DNA from: JBMNGO01 sp050949885
Lineage (GTDB): Bacteria > Bacillota > Syntrophomonadia > Syntrophomonadales > Syntrophomonadaceae
NCBI GenBank assembly: GCA_050949885.1
Contig: JBMNGO010000008.1
Span: 124,001-188,000, forward strand
Length of the DNA: 64,000 nucleotides
Reading direction: 5' to 3'
Position 1 is the stretch's first letter. Every line of letters begins with the position of its first letter. Positions 1-8,986 of the stretch are shown piece after piece. The position numbers were made by a program, and so were the translations under genes. The notes beneath the pieces are model-generated. The model ran no database searches. It was not told the origin of the DNA and saw only the letters and a program-made list of their open reading frames with translations.

Positions 1-454
1 CCACAATGGCTGCAACACCAAAGGTCCACTCAAATCGGAAGGTAATATATAAAAGCATCAGTACTCCGGCAATCAACAAGGCAAAAAGAGCATTGCGTGT
101 TAATTCGTTCCCAATGGTGGCTCCAACGCTTTCCGCACTGAGGAATTCTACCTTTTCAAACTCCTCCCTTAGGTTCTCCATTATATTATTAGTTTCCTTT
201 TGATCCAGCTCATGGGTACGAATATAGAACTCATCTCCGCTCTTTTGTACATCGGCATTACCCAGATCCAGGGTTCCCAGAACCTCTCTCACCTCTGCAG
301 CAGTAACCGAAGCATCCATCCTTATATGCAGGATCGATCCGCCGGAAAAATCGATACCCAGATTGAGCCCTTGCATAACCAGAGAGACCATTCCGGGGAT
401 AATTACAAGCAGAGACAGTATATAAAACCATTTGCGTTTTTGAATAATCTGCAT
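1..454 (-). CDS. secF: Protein translocase subunit SecF (partial, C-terminus off the window)
   Basis: SecF partners SecD in the membrane complex that uses the proton gradient to finish Sec-dependent export. Only the first 151 residues lie in the window; the gene continues past the left edge. Visible are a first membrane helix (about residues 10-28), the GIDFSGGS signature (33-40), the external domain, the VGATIGNEL stretch (110-118) and the start of the C-terminal helices (about 122-138). The ATG at 454 has a GGGGGTAGGAAG tract directly upstream. It begins 12 bp after the secD stop, so the two genes are almost surely co-transcribed. Confidence 0.95.
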   Translation of the reverse strand, partial: MQIIQKRKWFYILSLLVIIPGMVSLVMQGLNLGIDFSGGSILHIRMDASVTAAEVREVLGTLDLGNADVQKSGDEFYIRTHELDQKETNNIMENLREEFEKVEFLSAESVGATIGNELTRNALFALLIAGVLMLLYITFRFEWTFGVAAIV

Positions 455-466
455 CTTCCTACCCCC

Positions 467-1672
467 TTATACCCCGTAGAGTTTGTGATTCCTGGTTATA
501 TTAGCAAACAGGATGAGAATATATCGTGTAAAAATTAGAGCAATTAACATACTGGCAATAATACCAATGGACAGGGTAACTGCAAACCCCTTGATCGGAC
601 CGGTTCCAAAGTACATAAGAACTAGGGCCGTTATCAGGGTAGTAAGGTTGGCATCAAAAATTGTCCAGAAGGCTCGTTTAAACCCGGCATGTATTGAAGC
701 CTGCAAGGTTTTCCCGAGCCGCAGCTCTTCTTTTATTCGCTCATAAATAATGATGTTGGCATCCACCGCCATGCCAATTGACAAGGCAAAACCGGCAATA
801 CCCGGCAAAGTTAAAACAGACCCTAAAAGCGACATTACTCCCAGTACAACAAGTCCGTATAAAACCAGGGAAATAACTGCCGCTATGCCCGGCAACCGGT
901 AAAAACCGACCATAAAAATGAGTATAGCTATAATTCCTAAAATACCGGCTTTAATACTCTTATTCAGAGAGTCGGACCCCAAGGTTGGTCCTATTGATCT
1001 TTTCTCCAGGACATTAAGGCTGACCGGCAGAGCCCCGGAACGCAACAGAACCGCTAAATCATTGGCCTCTTTGGCAGTAAAATTGCCTGTAATTACAGCG
1101 CTTCCGTCTGGAATGGGCTCATTTACATTGGGAGCACTGATAATTTCACCATCCAGAACAATAGCTATAGGTTTGCCAACATTCTTGGCGGTAGCCTCAG
1201 CAAACAATTCTGCTCCTATTTTGTCAAATTCCAGAACCACCTCGGCTGTTTGACCATTAGCCACAACCCTGGCCTGAGCATCTTTAAGATTCTTTCCTGT
1301 AACTAACACCTGGCCATTTTGATCCCAGAATTCCAGCTGGGCCGTGTTGCGCAGGATATCAACAGCCTTTTCCGGATCGTCTTCTCCGGCGATTTCTATA
1401 ACAACCCTTTTATCACCTTGAGGGTACAGGGTGGTTTCTTTTACTCCCAGGCTGTCCACCCGGTTGCGAAGGATTCCCACCGCTTTATCAATTGTATCGG
1501 GGGTTATTTCCTGCCCTTCTCTTTCTTGGGCTTCCAGAACTACTCGAAGCCCCCCCCTCAGGTCCAGCCCAAGATTAATGTTACCTAGCAGGGGTTGGTA
1601 AACAAAATAGACTATAAGGCCCAGGGCAATCACTATTGATGAAACTGCACCTATGCCAAATTTCTTGTGCAC
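467..1672 (-). CDS. secD: Protein translocase subunit SecD
   Basis: SecD is the larger half of the SecDF export motor in the cytoplasmic membrane. The 401-residue product has an N-terminal helix, the LGLDLRGGL signature just after it, the periplasmic-type P1 domain, and five C-terminal helices in the last 160 residues containing GMAVDANIIIYERIKEE. The length suits the split SecD/SecF of Firmicutes. I chose the GTG at 1672, which has AAGGAGG 10 bases upstream. An in-frame TTG at 1693 would place that AAGGAGG inside the coding region. The order secF-secD-HD-yajC forms an export operon. Confidence 0.95.
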   Translation of the reverse strand: MHKKFGIGAVSSIVIALGLIVYFVYQPLLGNINLGLDLRGGLRVVLEAQEREGQEITPDTIDKAVGILRNRVDSLGVKETTLYPQGDKRVVIEIAGEDDPEKAVDILRNTAQLEFWDQNGQVLVTGKNLKDAQARVVANGQTAEVVLEFDKIGAELFAEATAKNVGKPIAIVLDGEIISAPNVNEPIPDGSAVITGNFTAKEANDLAVLLRSGALPVSLNVLEKRSIGPTLGSDSLNKSIKAGILGIIAILIFMVGFYRLPGIAAVISLVLYGLVVLGVMSLLGSVLTLPGIAGFALSIGMAVDANIIIYERIKEELRLGKTLQASIHAGFKRAFWTIFDANLTTLITALVLMYFGTGPIKGFAVTLSIGIIASMLIALIFTRYILILFANITRNHKLYGV

Positions 1673-1705
1673 TGGTCTTTTTCCTCCTTCCAACTACTGT
1701 AAAAA

Positions 1706-2365
1706 TTATAAGAGTTTAGCCCCATTTATAACCAGCTCAAATTCACATCCCAAGAAGTTTGCTGCTCTCCTGCACATCAACATACGGCTGAGGAATATCT
1801 CAAAATAATCCATTACCGGACAAATGCAGGTGTTTATCTTTAAATCCATGATAATTGATTTCTGTTGAGCATTAATTTCCAGGATTGAATGTTCAGCAGC
1901 ATAGTTGACTCTGTCATGAATGTCAAAAGTAGCAAAATCTGTGTTTCTGACCCTATCTCTATGTACATGGGATTTATCAGCCAAAATAAGTGCAGCGGCA
2001 ACTTCGTTTACCGGTTGCCCGTTGATTTCATCGTGATTGCCAATTGATGAACATATAATTGCTATTTCAGCAGGATCAGCGTTCATCCGGCGCAGTATCT
2101 CCATAGCTATTAGGGCTCCGCCCTGACTGTGAACATGCCGGTTAATAACATTGCCGATATCATGCATATAACCTGCGATAGCAGCCAACTCCGCCATTCT
2201 TTCGCTATATCCCAGTTTTTCGATAATCTTGCGGCTCACTTCACTAACCAGATTCAAATGATAATAGCCATGATCAGTATAGCCCATTACACCCAAATGC
2301 TGATTACCTTTTTCGATAAAAGTGTTAATGAGGGGATTTGCTTTAATATCTTTAACTGTAATCAT
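1706..2365 (-). CDS. HD-domain metal-dependent phosphohydrolase
   Basis: A 219-residue HD-superfamily protein. The motif shows as H32 in TDHGYYH and H68-D69 in YMHDIGN, with further histidines (HVHSQGG, GNHDE) that could complete a two-metal site. The DKSHVHRDRVR stretch is typical of this subgroup. HD enzymes hydrolyse nucleotides or cyclic dinucleotides; the substrate here is unknown. It lies between yajC and secD, 6 bp after the yajC stop, with its GAGGAA ribosome binding site formed by the end of yajC. No membrane segment or sensor domain is visible, so a cytoplasmic enzyme is likely. Confidence 0.85.
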   Translation of the reverse strand: MITVKDIKANPLINTFIEKGNQHLGVMGYTDHGYYHLNLVSEVSRKIIEKLGYSERMAELAAIAGYMHDIGNVINRHVHSQGGALIAMEILRRMNADPAEIAIICSSIGNHDEINGQPVNEVAAALILADKSHVHRDRVRNTDFATFDIHDRVNYAAEHSILEINAQQKSIIMDLKINTCICPVMDYFEIFLSRMLMCRRAANFLGCEFELVINGAKLL

Positions 2366-2371
2366 TAGTAC

Positions 2372-2653
2372 TTATTCCTCAGTTTTATAAGCTATAGCTT
2401 TTTTTAATAATTGCAGTTCGACATCATCATCTATTTCCAGGGTAACCCTTTCCGGAGATATTTTGGTTATCTTACCTACAATCCCTCCAATGGTGACTAC
2501 TTTATCCCCGTTTCTTAAAGAATCTAAGATTTCTTTATGTTGTTTCTCCTGTTTCTTTCTGGGAAGGATAAGAAAAAAATAAAAAATCCCAAAGAACAAC
2601 GCCATGTAAATAATAACTACCGTCCAATTTCCTGCAGAACCCAAAAAAATCAA
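2372..2653 (-). CDS. yajC: Preprotein translocase subunit YajC
   Basis: A 93-residue single-pass membrane protein that associates with SecDF. It has one hydrophobic helix (about residues 10-30), then FLILPRKKQEKQHKE, and the conserved basic-acidic domain with GDKVVTIGGIVGKI and an acidic C-terminus. Length and motif order are those of YajC. It is the first sec gene of this run and is followed by the HD protein, secD and secF. Confidence 0.95.
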   Translation of the reverse strand: MIFLGSAGNWTVVIIYMALFFGIFYFFLILPRKKQEKQHKEILDSLRNGDKVVTIGGIVGKITKISPERVTLEIDDDVELQLLKKAIAYKTEE

Positions 2654-2709
2654 CTCCTTATTACGTTAAACTTTGTATCCATTCGCCAGTATACCTAGAA
2701 ATCCTTCTG

Positions 2710-3813
2710 TCAAAACTTGTATTTAAGGAAAAACTCTTGGTAGTATCCGGCAAATCCCCCATTTGCAATTGCGTTTCTTATATTTTCCATTAATTTTACC
2801 AGAAAGTAAACATTGTGATAACTTAGCAGAATGTGGGCCAATATTTCTTCGGCTTTGATCAGATGCCGAATATAAGCTTTGGAATAATTACGGCAAACAT
2901 GACAACTGCATTCCGGATCAATGGGAGAAAATTCTTCAGCAAATGCTGCATTGCGAACGGTTATTTTCCCCTGATGAGTATATGCTGTCCCATGCCTGGC
3001 CAGCCTGGTGGGCAAAACACAGTCAAACATATCTATCCCCCGTTTGACCCCTTCCAGTAAATCTTCAGGGGTACCCACTCCCATAAGATACCTGGGTTTA
3101 TCAAAAGGAAGCATGCGGTCGGTGAGCTCCAAAATACGATACATGTCATCTTTGGGTTCCCCGACGCTCAGCCCTCCCACTGCATAACCGGGGAAGTCCA
3201 GCTCAACCAGTTGTTCAGAACTCTTATGTCTTAATTCCTCAAAGATATTGCCCTGTACAATGCCAAACAAAGCCTGGTTTTCTTTTCTGTGGGCCTCTTT
3301 GCATCTTTCTGCCCATTTATAAGTCCTTTCCACTGCCCGGGCAGCCTCTTCAAATGTACAGGGATAGGGGGAACATTCATCAAAGCACATGGCAATGTCT
3401 GCTCCCAGCCTTTCCTGGATATCTATGGCTTTTTCCGGTGTCAATAAATGCCTGGAACCATCAATATGGGAACTGAAATAAACCCCTTCATCAGTTACCT
3501 GACGCAGGGGGCTGAGGCTAAAAACCTGAAATCCCCCGCTGTCTGTTAATATTCCCCTTTTCCAGTTCATAAAACCATGCAGGCCGCCAGCTTTTTCCAC
3601 CAAACGTTCTCCCGGTCGCAAATACAAATGGTAGGAATTGCCGAGAAGCATCTTAACTCCAATTTCATCGAGGCTTTCAACTGTTAGGGCCTTAACCGTT
3701 GCCTGGGTGCCTACAGGCATGAAAACAGGAGTATCTATCTCTCCATGGGCAGTAATAATTTTTCCAAGTCTTGCCGAAGATACGGGATCTTTTTTTAATA
3801 CTACAAATTTCAT
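2710..3813 (-). CDS. tgt: tRNA-guanine transglycosylase (bacterial Tgt)
   Basis: Tgt swaps guanine-34 of GUN-anticodon tRNAs for preQ1, the committed step of queuosine formation on tRNA. The 367-residue protein has the TIM-barrel signatures DSGGFQVFS (D91 as acid/base), FGIVQGN, YAVGGLSVGEP and FDCVLPTRLARHGTA (nucleophile Asp), and a C-terminal zinc site from CSCHVC with a downstream histidine. It sits directly after queA and before the sec genes, the order common in Firmicutes. Start ATG at 3813. Confidence 0.97.
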   Translation of the reverse strand: MKFVVLKKDPVSSARLGKIITAHGEIDTPVFMPVGTQATVKALTVESLDEIGVKMLLGNSYHLYLRPGERLVEKAGGLHGFMNWKRGILTDSGGFQVFSLSPLRQVTDEGVYFSSHIDGSRHLLTPEKAIDIQERLGADIAMCFDECSPYPCTFEEAARAVERTYKWAERCKEAHRKENQALFGIVQGNIFEELRHKSSEQLVELDFPGYAVGGLSVGEPKDDMYRILELTDRMLPFDKPRYLMGVGTPEDLLEGVKRGIDMFDCVLPTRLARHGTAYTHQGKITVRNAAFAEEFSPIDPECSCHVCRNYSKAYIRHLIKAEEILAHILLSYHNVYFLVKLMENIRNAIANGGFAGYYQEFFLKYKF

Positions 3814-3834
3814 AGGTTATTTTTTCCCATTTCT

Positions 3835-4902
3835 CTATATTATTAACATAGCATCCCCATAGCTAAAAAAACGATATTCTTGCTTAATCGCCCGGTGATA
3901 GGCTGCCAGGGTATTATCCAGACCGGCCAAGGCAGCTACCAACATGATCAAGGAAGAGCCGGGTAAATGAAAATTAGTGATTAACCCGTCAACTGCCTTG
4001 AATTTATAACCCGGATAAATAAAAATATTGGTTTCCCCCTGCTGGGGCAAAAAACCCGCCTGAAGATCACAAGCGCTTTCCAGGGTTCTAACGGAAGTAG
4101 TGCCTACCGCAATAATGCGTCCTCCACTTTCTCGGGTATTATTCAGTATCTTGGCCGTAGCCGGTTCTATTTGGTAATATTCTGAATGCATCTGGTGTCT
4201 TCGAATATCCTGACTCTCCACGGGGCGAAAAGTCCCCAGCCCTATGTGTAACAATATATAAGTAATATTAATACCTTTGGCCTTTATCCGATCTAACAGC
4301 TGGGTGGTAAAATGCAGTCCGGCAGTAGGTGCTGCAGCTGAGCCGTTGTCAACGGCATAAACCGTTTGATAACGGTAACGGTCTATTTCCTCCGCAGGCC
4401 GGTTTATGTAGGGAGGCAACGGAGTTTTCCCCAGCCTGGCAATAGTTTCCTCTTCATCCTCGCTGCCAACAAAAGCAACCAAGCGACCTCCAGGTATGTC
4501 TAATTCCTCCACAATCTCCAACTTGGCGTCACTTTCCGGGGAAAAGTCAATAAACATGCCGGGTTTAACGCGCCTGGCCGGCTTGACCAAGGCTTCCCAT
4601 TGGCTCCCGGTTTTTCTTAGCAGGAGTATTTCCACCTGAGCCCCCGAAGTTTTATGTCCCAAAAGGCGGGCTGCCATGACTCTGGTTTTATTTAGAACCA
4701 GAGTGTCACCCGGATTAAGATACTCAATAATATCAGAAAAAAACCGGTCCTGGGTGGCACCATCAGTCCGGTTGAGGACCATTAATCTTGAACTGTCGCG
4801 GGGCTCCACAGGATATTGGGCAATAAGTTTTCCAGGCAAGTCAAACTGATAGCTGGCCAGGTCAAAAACGGAGCTGCCGATTCTGATGTTATTAGTCTGC
4901 AT
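3835..4902 (-). CDS. queA: S-adenosylmethionine:tRNA ribosyltransferase-isomerase QueA
   Basis: QueA transfers and isomerises the ribosyl part of SAM onto preQ1-tRNA, giving epoxyqueuosine. The 355 residues include FDLPGKLIAQYPVEPRDSSRL near the start, LNKTRVMAARL, TAGLHFT, LHIGLGTFRPV and TNFHLPGSSLIMLV, all QueA hallmarks. The first 13 residues extend the usual N-terminus; AAGGAG lies 12 bases before the ATG. Tgt follows at once, and queH is two genes upstream, so the last three queuosine steps are encoded together. Confidence 0.97.
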   Translation of the reverse strand: MQTNNIRIGSSVFDLASYQFDLPGKLIAQYPVEPRDSSRLMVLNRTDGATQDRFFSDIIEYLNPGDTLVLNKTRVMAARLLGHKTSGAQVEILLLRKTGSQWEALVKPARRVKPGMFIDFSPESDAKLEIVEELDIPGGRLVAFVGSEDEEETIARLGKTPLPPYINRPAEEIDRYRYQTVYAVDNGSAAAPTAGLHFTTQLLDRIKAKGINITYILLHIGLGTFRPVESQDIRRHQMHSEYYQIEPATAKILNNTRESGGRIIAVGTTSVRTLESACDLQAGFLPQQGETNIFIYPGYKFKAVDGLITNFHLPGSSLIMLVAALAGLDNTLAAYHRAIKQEYRFFSYGDAMLII

Positions 4903-4927
4903 AAGGCTTCCATTCTCCTTATTCTGG

Positions 4928-5161
4928 CTATCTTCTAAAAAGGTAAAATATAATACTCAGGACTATACTGATAATAATACAAGTTGTTATGGGAAAGAAA
5001 AAAGAGAAATTTCCCTTTTGTATAAAAATATCGCCGGGCATCCTAAAACCCGACCCTCCCAGCTTAGAAATAACCAGAAACACCAGTCCCAATACTAATA
5101 TTAGAATACCCATGGTAATTAATAATCTGGCTATTACTTCAAAACCTGACACAATCAACAC
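4928..5161 (-). CDS. DUF2905-type small membrane protein
   Basis: A 77-residue protein with two membrane helices (about residues 9-31 and 53-74) joined by the conserved loop GSGFRMPGDIFIQKGNF. That pattern is typical of the DUF2905 family, whose function is unknown. Its start overlaps the end of queH by 7 bp, and queA follows 25 bp later, so it is expressed with the queuosine genes. No link to queuosine chemistry can be read from the sequence. Confidence 0.85.
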   Translation of the reverse strand: MLIVSGFEVIARLLITMGILILVLGLVFLVISKLGGSGFRMPGDIFIQKGNFSFFFPITTCIIISIVLSIIFYLFRR

Positions 5162-5724
5162 CTCTGAGTTCGATGCATATTTTTTACCAGCTCCCGCGGG
5201 GCATACCGCTCTATTTCACTATAAAGGCAGCCACAGTATTGCTGGCGATACAGCCCCATTTTTTTGGATGCGTCAATGGTTTGTTTATATCCTTCCCGGA
5301 AGTCGTGATAAAGAAACTCAACTCCCAATTTTTTTCCGGCCGCTTCCCCGATGCTTCTGATCAGTTCATGATTTTGATGTTTGCTCACCAAAAGTGTGGT
5401 GGTGAAAAAATCAAAATTGCCTTTACGGGCAATATGGGCAGTATTTTCCAGCCGCATGCTGTAACATAGCATACAACGGTTGCTTTCCCTGAAAGCCATA
5501 TTTTGGAAGTACTTGACCGGGTTGTACTCCTGATCCCATATTACCTTGAAATCTGCTATTTGGGCGTACTCTGCAAGGGCCTCCTGCCTTTTTATATATT
5601 CTGAATACGGATGGATATTAGAGTTGGAGTAATAACCCATAACCATGTACCCTTGGTCCCGCAGCCACGGCACCGGATAGGTAGCACAAGGTCCGCAGCA
5701 GATATGCAATAATACTTTCTTCAC
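5155..5724 (-). CDS. queH: Epoxyqueuosine reductase QueH
   Basis: QueH reduces epoxyqueuosine to queuosine in tRNA, a function unrelated in sequence to QueG. The 189-residue protein has the family cysteines: C9-C10-x2-C13 in HICCGPC, the CMLCYSMR pair, and YCGCLYSE near the C-terminus, which in the family bind an iron-sulfur cluster and a second metal. It begins 11 bp after ruvB and overlaps the DUF2905 gene. With queA and tgt downstream it completes queuosine maturation in this operon. Confidence 0.93.
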   Translation of the reverse strand: MKKVLLHICCGPCATYPVPWLRDQGYMVMGYYSNSNIHPYSEYIKRQEALAEYAQIADFKVIWDQEYNPVKYFQNMAFRESNRCMLCYSMRLENTAHIARKGNFDFFTTTLLVSKHQNHELIRSIGEAAGKKLGVEFLYHDFREGYKQTIDASKKMGLYRQQYCGCLYSEIERYAPRELVKNMHRTQRC

Positions 5725-5735
5725 CTTTATTCACC

Positions 5736-6797
5736 CTAGCTTTTCTTATCACCATTACCTGGCTCATCTTCATCAAAAAGGGTTTTTTCCTGCCAATTCT
5801 CCTTTAAAGGATACCCCAGATGGCGATATGACTGTTCAGTAGCAATTCTACCCCGTGGGGTTCTCTGAATCAACCCTAATTTAAGCAAAAACGGTTCATA
5901 TACATCAGTTAAGGTATCTGTCTCCTCTGAAACCGATGCTGCCAGAGTATCCAGCCCCACCGGACCGCCATCAAATTTAGCTATTATGGAATGGAGTATC
6001 ATTCTATCCATTTTATCCAGTCCCAATTCGTCTATATCCAGCATCCGGAGGGCTTTTTGGGTAATCTCGGTATTTATGTAACCGTCTCCTTTGACTGCCG
6101 CATAATCTCTTACCCTTTTTAAGAGACGATTAGCCACCCGCGGAGTTCCTCGGGAACAGCGGGCGATTTCCATTGCACCTTCCTTATCAATAGGGATGTT
6201 TAGGATGCCGGCAGCTCTTTCTATTATTACTCTCAGTTCTTCTATTCCATAATAGTCCAAGCGGTAGTTAAGGCCAAAGCGATCACGGAGAGGAGAGCTG
6301 AGGAGTCCCGGCCTGGTGGTGGCACCGATCAGGGTAAAGGGAGGCAGATCCAGTCGTAGTGTTCTAGCCCCGGGTCCTTTACCAATAACAATATCTATTG
6401 CATAATCCTCCATGGCCGGATACAAAATTTCTTCAACACTGCGGTTTAACCTATGAATTTCATCAATAAACAATACTTCGCCTGGTTCCAGACTAGTCAA
6501 AATAGCGGCCAAATCCCCTGGCCTTTCAATGGCGGGGCCGGATGTTTTCCTGATAGGTTTACCCATTTCGTTAGCCACAACGCATGCCAGAGTGGTTTTC
6601 CCCAGGCCGGGAGGCCCACTGAGCAGAACATGGTCAAGGCTTTCCTGTCTTTGCCGAGCTGCCGAAATAGCTATGGCAATATTTTCCTTTACGCGAGGCT
6701 GACCAATGTAGTCTGCAAGCTTCAGAGGACGCAGGGACGTCTCCGAACTACTGTCTTCCAGCAACAGATGGGGCGATATTAGTCTATCATCCAGCAA
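5736..6797 (-). CDS. ruvB: Holliday junction branch migration helicase RuvB
   Basis: RuvB is the AAA+ motor that drives branch migration with RuvA. The 353 residues show Walker A GPPGLGKTT (61-69), Walker B LFIDEIHRL, sensor GATTRPGLLSSPLRDRF, and the C-terminal winged helix with RTPRGRIAT. The start is a TTG at 6797 with GGAGG 7 bases upstream. It lies 4 bp after ruvA and leads into queH, giving the run ruvC-ruvA-ruvB-queH. Confidence 0.97.
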   Translation of the reverse strand: MLDDRLISPHLLLEDSSSETSLRPLKLADYIGQPRVKENIAIAISAARQRQESLDHVLLSGPPGLGKTTLACVVANEMGKPIRKTSGPAIERPGDLAAILTSLEPGEVLFIDEIHRLNRSVEEILYPAMEDYAIDIVIGKGPGARTLRLDLPPFTLIGATTRPGLLSSPLRDRFGLNYRLDYYGIEELRVIIERAAGILNIPIDKEGAMEIARCSRGTPRVANRLLKRVRDYAAVKGDGYINTEITQKALRMLDIDELGLDKMDRMILHSIIAKFDGGPVGLDTLAASVSEETDTLTDVYEPFLLKLGLIQRTPRGRIATEQSYRHLGYPLKENWQEKTLFDEDEPGNGDKKS

Positions 6798-6801
6798 AAT
6801 G

Positions 6802-7404
6802 CTACCTCCGTCCTATTGTCTGTAGTGCCAATAATTTTAGCGCTTTTTTTACTGCTTCACCCACATTATCTCCTAATTGACCCTTTTCTCTCAATTCTGT
6901 TAAGACAGGAATAACCTCAGCCGCAGAATAACCCAGAGCTTCCAGTGCCTCTACGGCTTCGCCCAAATGGCTCGACTGCTCCTGGTTGCCTGCTGCCACA
7001 CTCTTGGGTACTTTATCCTTCAATTCCAGCATCAGCCTCTGGGCGCTTTTTTTTCCGATGCCAGGAATGCCGGTCAGTAGTTTTTCATCCCCGTCTAGTA
7101 TGGCATTATAAAAAGTGGCCGGTTCCATTACCCCCAGAACGCTGAGGGCTGTTTTGGCTCCCATACCAGAAATGCCTATCAGTATTTTAAACATGGAAAG
7201 CTCCTGTTTATTTAAGAAACCAAAAATTCTCATATCATTCTCCAGAACCTGCAGGTGGGTATGCACAAGTATTTCCCTGCCCACTCCCGGCATTTGGGAG
7301 AAAGCCCGGGAATGCACATAAATTAAGTAACCTATCCCATTTGCTTCTACAACAATTGAGTCTTCACCAATTGAGCTTACTATTCCTCTGATAAACGCAA
7401 TCAT
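6802..7404 (-). CDS. ruvA: Holliday junction branch migration protein RuvA
   Basis: RuvA binds four-way junctions and loads RuvB. The 200 residues comprise the N-terminal OB-fold beginning MIAFIRGIVSSI, two helix-hairpin-helix motifs (ISGMGAKTALSVL and IPGIGKKSAQRLMLELKDK), and the C-terminal RuvB-contacting domain with EALEALGYSAAEV. The ATG follows the ruvC stop by 7 bp with only a weak ribosome binding site, so translation may be coupled to ruvC. Confidence 0.97.
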   Translation of the reverse strand: MIAFIRGIVSSIGEDSIVVEANGIGYLIYVHSRAFSQMPGVGREILVHTHLQVLENDMRIFGFLNKQELSMFKILIGISGMGAKTALSVLGVMEPATFYNAILDGDEKLLTGIPGIGKKSAQRLMLELKDKVPKSVAAGNQEQSSHLGEAVEALEALGYSAAEVIPVLTELREKGQLGDNVGEAVKKALKLLALQTIGRR

Positions 7405-7411
7405 TTATTAT

Positions 7412-7906
7412 TCACTGCCCCTGTAATTTTTCTTTTAGGTGATAATAGTGTAAATGGCAGATGGCTATGGCCAATGCATCAGCAGCATCATCAGGTTTTG
7501 GGCAAACAGGCAGCTTGAGGATTTTCTGCACCATAAACTGGATCTGTTTCTTGTCAGCCTTGCCATAGCCAGCCACAGCCTGTTTTACCTGTAAAGGAGT
7601 GTATTCAGCAACTTCAATACCTGCACTGGCCGCTGCCAGCATGGCCACCCCCCTTCCCTGGGCTACAGAGATAACTGTTTTGGAATTCTTAAAATAGAAG
7701 ATTTCTTCAATAGCTACTGCATCAGGGTAGTATTTTTGCAGTAAACCGGTTAATTCAACACTCAATCGGTGCAACCTGAGCGGCATAGGCTGATGGCTGG
7801 GGGTGCTTATTACCCCGTAGTCCACCAGTTTTTCCCGGCCATGGAAATATTCAACTAAACCAAACCCGGTAGTAGCAGTTCCCGGGTCTATTCCTAATAC
7901 CAGCAT
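7412..7906 (-). CDS. ruvC: Crossover junction endodeoxyribonuclease RuvC
   Basis: RuvC cuts Holliday junctions. The 164-residue protein carries the acidic catalytic residues D7 (GIDPGTATTGFG), E67/E68 (AIEEIFYFKNSKT) and the C-terminal pair in PDDAADALAIA. Length is normal for the family. AAGGTGAAAGGG precedes the ATG at 7906. The upstream bofC-like gene ends in its own terminator, so ruvC probably starts a transcript. Confidence 0.97.
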   Translation of the reverse strand: MLVLGIDPGTATTGFGLVEYFHGREKLVDYGVISTPSHQPMPLRLHRLSVELTGLLQKYYPDAVAIEEIFYFKNSKTVISVAQGRGVAMLAAASAGIEVAEYTPLQVKQAVAGYGKADKKQIQFMVQKILKLPVCPKPDDAADALAIAICHLHYYHLKEKLQGQ

Positions 7907-7977
7907 TTTAATGCCCTTTCACCTTGTTGTTTTCATATTACTGGAAAACCGTTGGGGAGGTCTAGCTTTATTTTGGG

Positions 7978-8018
7978 GCAAAAAATTAGGACAAGGCATA
8001 TGGTGTGCCTTATCCTAT
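7978..8018 (-). terminator. Rho-independent terminator after the bofC-like gene
   Basis: Read on the minus strand, a near-perfect stem (AGGATAAGGCA paired with TGCCTTGTCCT, one bulge) is followed by AATTTTTT. It lies 24-60 bases past the stop at 8042 and before ruvC, so it separates the two transcripts. Confidence 0.75.
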
Positions 8019-8041
8019 GAACAAACTCTTGTTCCGTGGTA

Positions 8042-8617
8042 TTACAGGTATTCGTCCAGGGTTTCCATTACATCATTTAATTCTTGTTCATTAGCAAATT
8101 CAAATTTGCCCTCTCTGATGTCTTTTTGAATATAATCGGGCAGATTCTTTACCTGTATTTGAGTAATCTTATCCAGCATGTCGTTTTGCGCGTCGGGTCC
8201 CCGGAATATGGCTACCATCCCCTGGTACTCCTTCAACCGGCATCGTTTCTTGTCGTCGGGACACCAATCATCAATGTTTTCTTTAATTACCAGAATATTA
8301 TCCTGCCAATACACCTGATATCCATTGGCTTCTGCATAAAGCTTTTGGATTTCTGCCCAATCCTTCCCCACGATACTGGGCTTATCATCAAATTCAGCTA
8401 TAATTTTATGCTCACAGCGTTTGTAATAACATTCATAGACTATTGGGGTATCCTCTTTTACGATAAACAATTCTTTTTCGGTATCTTCGATTCCCAGAAC
8501 CGGTTTCTGCTTTATTTCAACATTTAGGTTCTGATATATATGGGCAAAAGAATAACCAATACCAAAGGTTAAGAAAAGAACTAACACCAGCCACAATCCC
8601 ATGGTAGGCTTTTTCAT
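8042..8617 (-). CDS. BofC-like protein (BofC C-terminal domain)
   Basis: A 191-residue protein with a short cytoplasmic N-terminus, one membrane helix (about residues 8-26) and an extracytoplasmic domain. The last 60 residues (VAIFRGPDAQNDMLDKITQ and the following LPDY..DI.EG..F..EQELN..ME.LDEYL) resemble the C-terminal domain of Bacillus BofC, a forespore protein that restrains the SpoIVB signalling protease. The start is the ATG at 8617, with GAGGTGG 5 bases upstream; an in-frame ATG 60 bases earlier lacks a site. Four extra cysteines lie in the middle region. It sits between the small gene at 8697 and ruvC. Confidence 0.8.
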   Translation of the reverse strand: MKKPTMGLWLVLVLFLTFGIGYSFAHIYQNLNVEIKQKPVLGIEDTEKELFIVKEDTPIVYECYYKRCEHKIIAEFDDKPSIVGKDWAEIQKLYAEANGYQVYWQDNILVIKENIDDWCPDDKKRCRLKEYQGMVAIFRGPDAQNDMLDKITQIQVKNLPDYIQKDIREGKFEFANEQELNDVMETLDEYL

Positions 8618-8696
8618 ATAAACCACCTCAATGGGTATTTTTTCCCATTTTTCGCGGTCTATACATGGAAAAAGCAAAAACCCATGAAATTATTAA

Positions 8697-8843
8697 TTAT
8701 TTCCCTAATTCATCGGCCAGGGCTTTGCTCTTTTCCGCCAAAACCAGGGCCAGGTTGGCAGCATCTTTATTTTTTCCCAGTATTAGAGTGGAGGCAAGAT
8801 CGGCTAATAGATTTTTTATTTCCATAAAAAGCTTATTTACCAT
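8697..8843 (-). CDS. Small protein of unknown function (48 residues)
   Basis: A short gene with an excellent ribosome binding site (GGAGG, 9 bases before the ATG at 8843). The product starts MVNKLFMEIKNLLADLAST and ends KALADELGK. It is rich in Lys, Leu, Ala and Asp, has no cysteine or tryptophan, and is predicted by eye to be almost entirely helical and amphipathic. The ORF ends 80 bases before the bofC-like start. I do not recognise the family. The site, base use and placement make it likely to be real. Confidence 0.6.
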   Translation of the reverse strand: MVNKLFMEIKNLLADLASTLILGKNKDAANLALVLAEKSKALADELGK

Positions 8844-8986
8844 GATATAAAACCTCCAATAAAGCCACTCCATTATTTTGGCTATAACCTTAATATTAAT
8901 TATATATCATTTCTATTCTTTAGCTAACCTAAAATTCGACTTTACCAGTTATGCTACCGCTAATACCCATTTTGCGCGGCTAAAGC

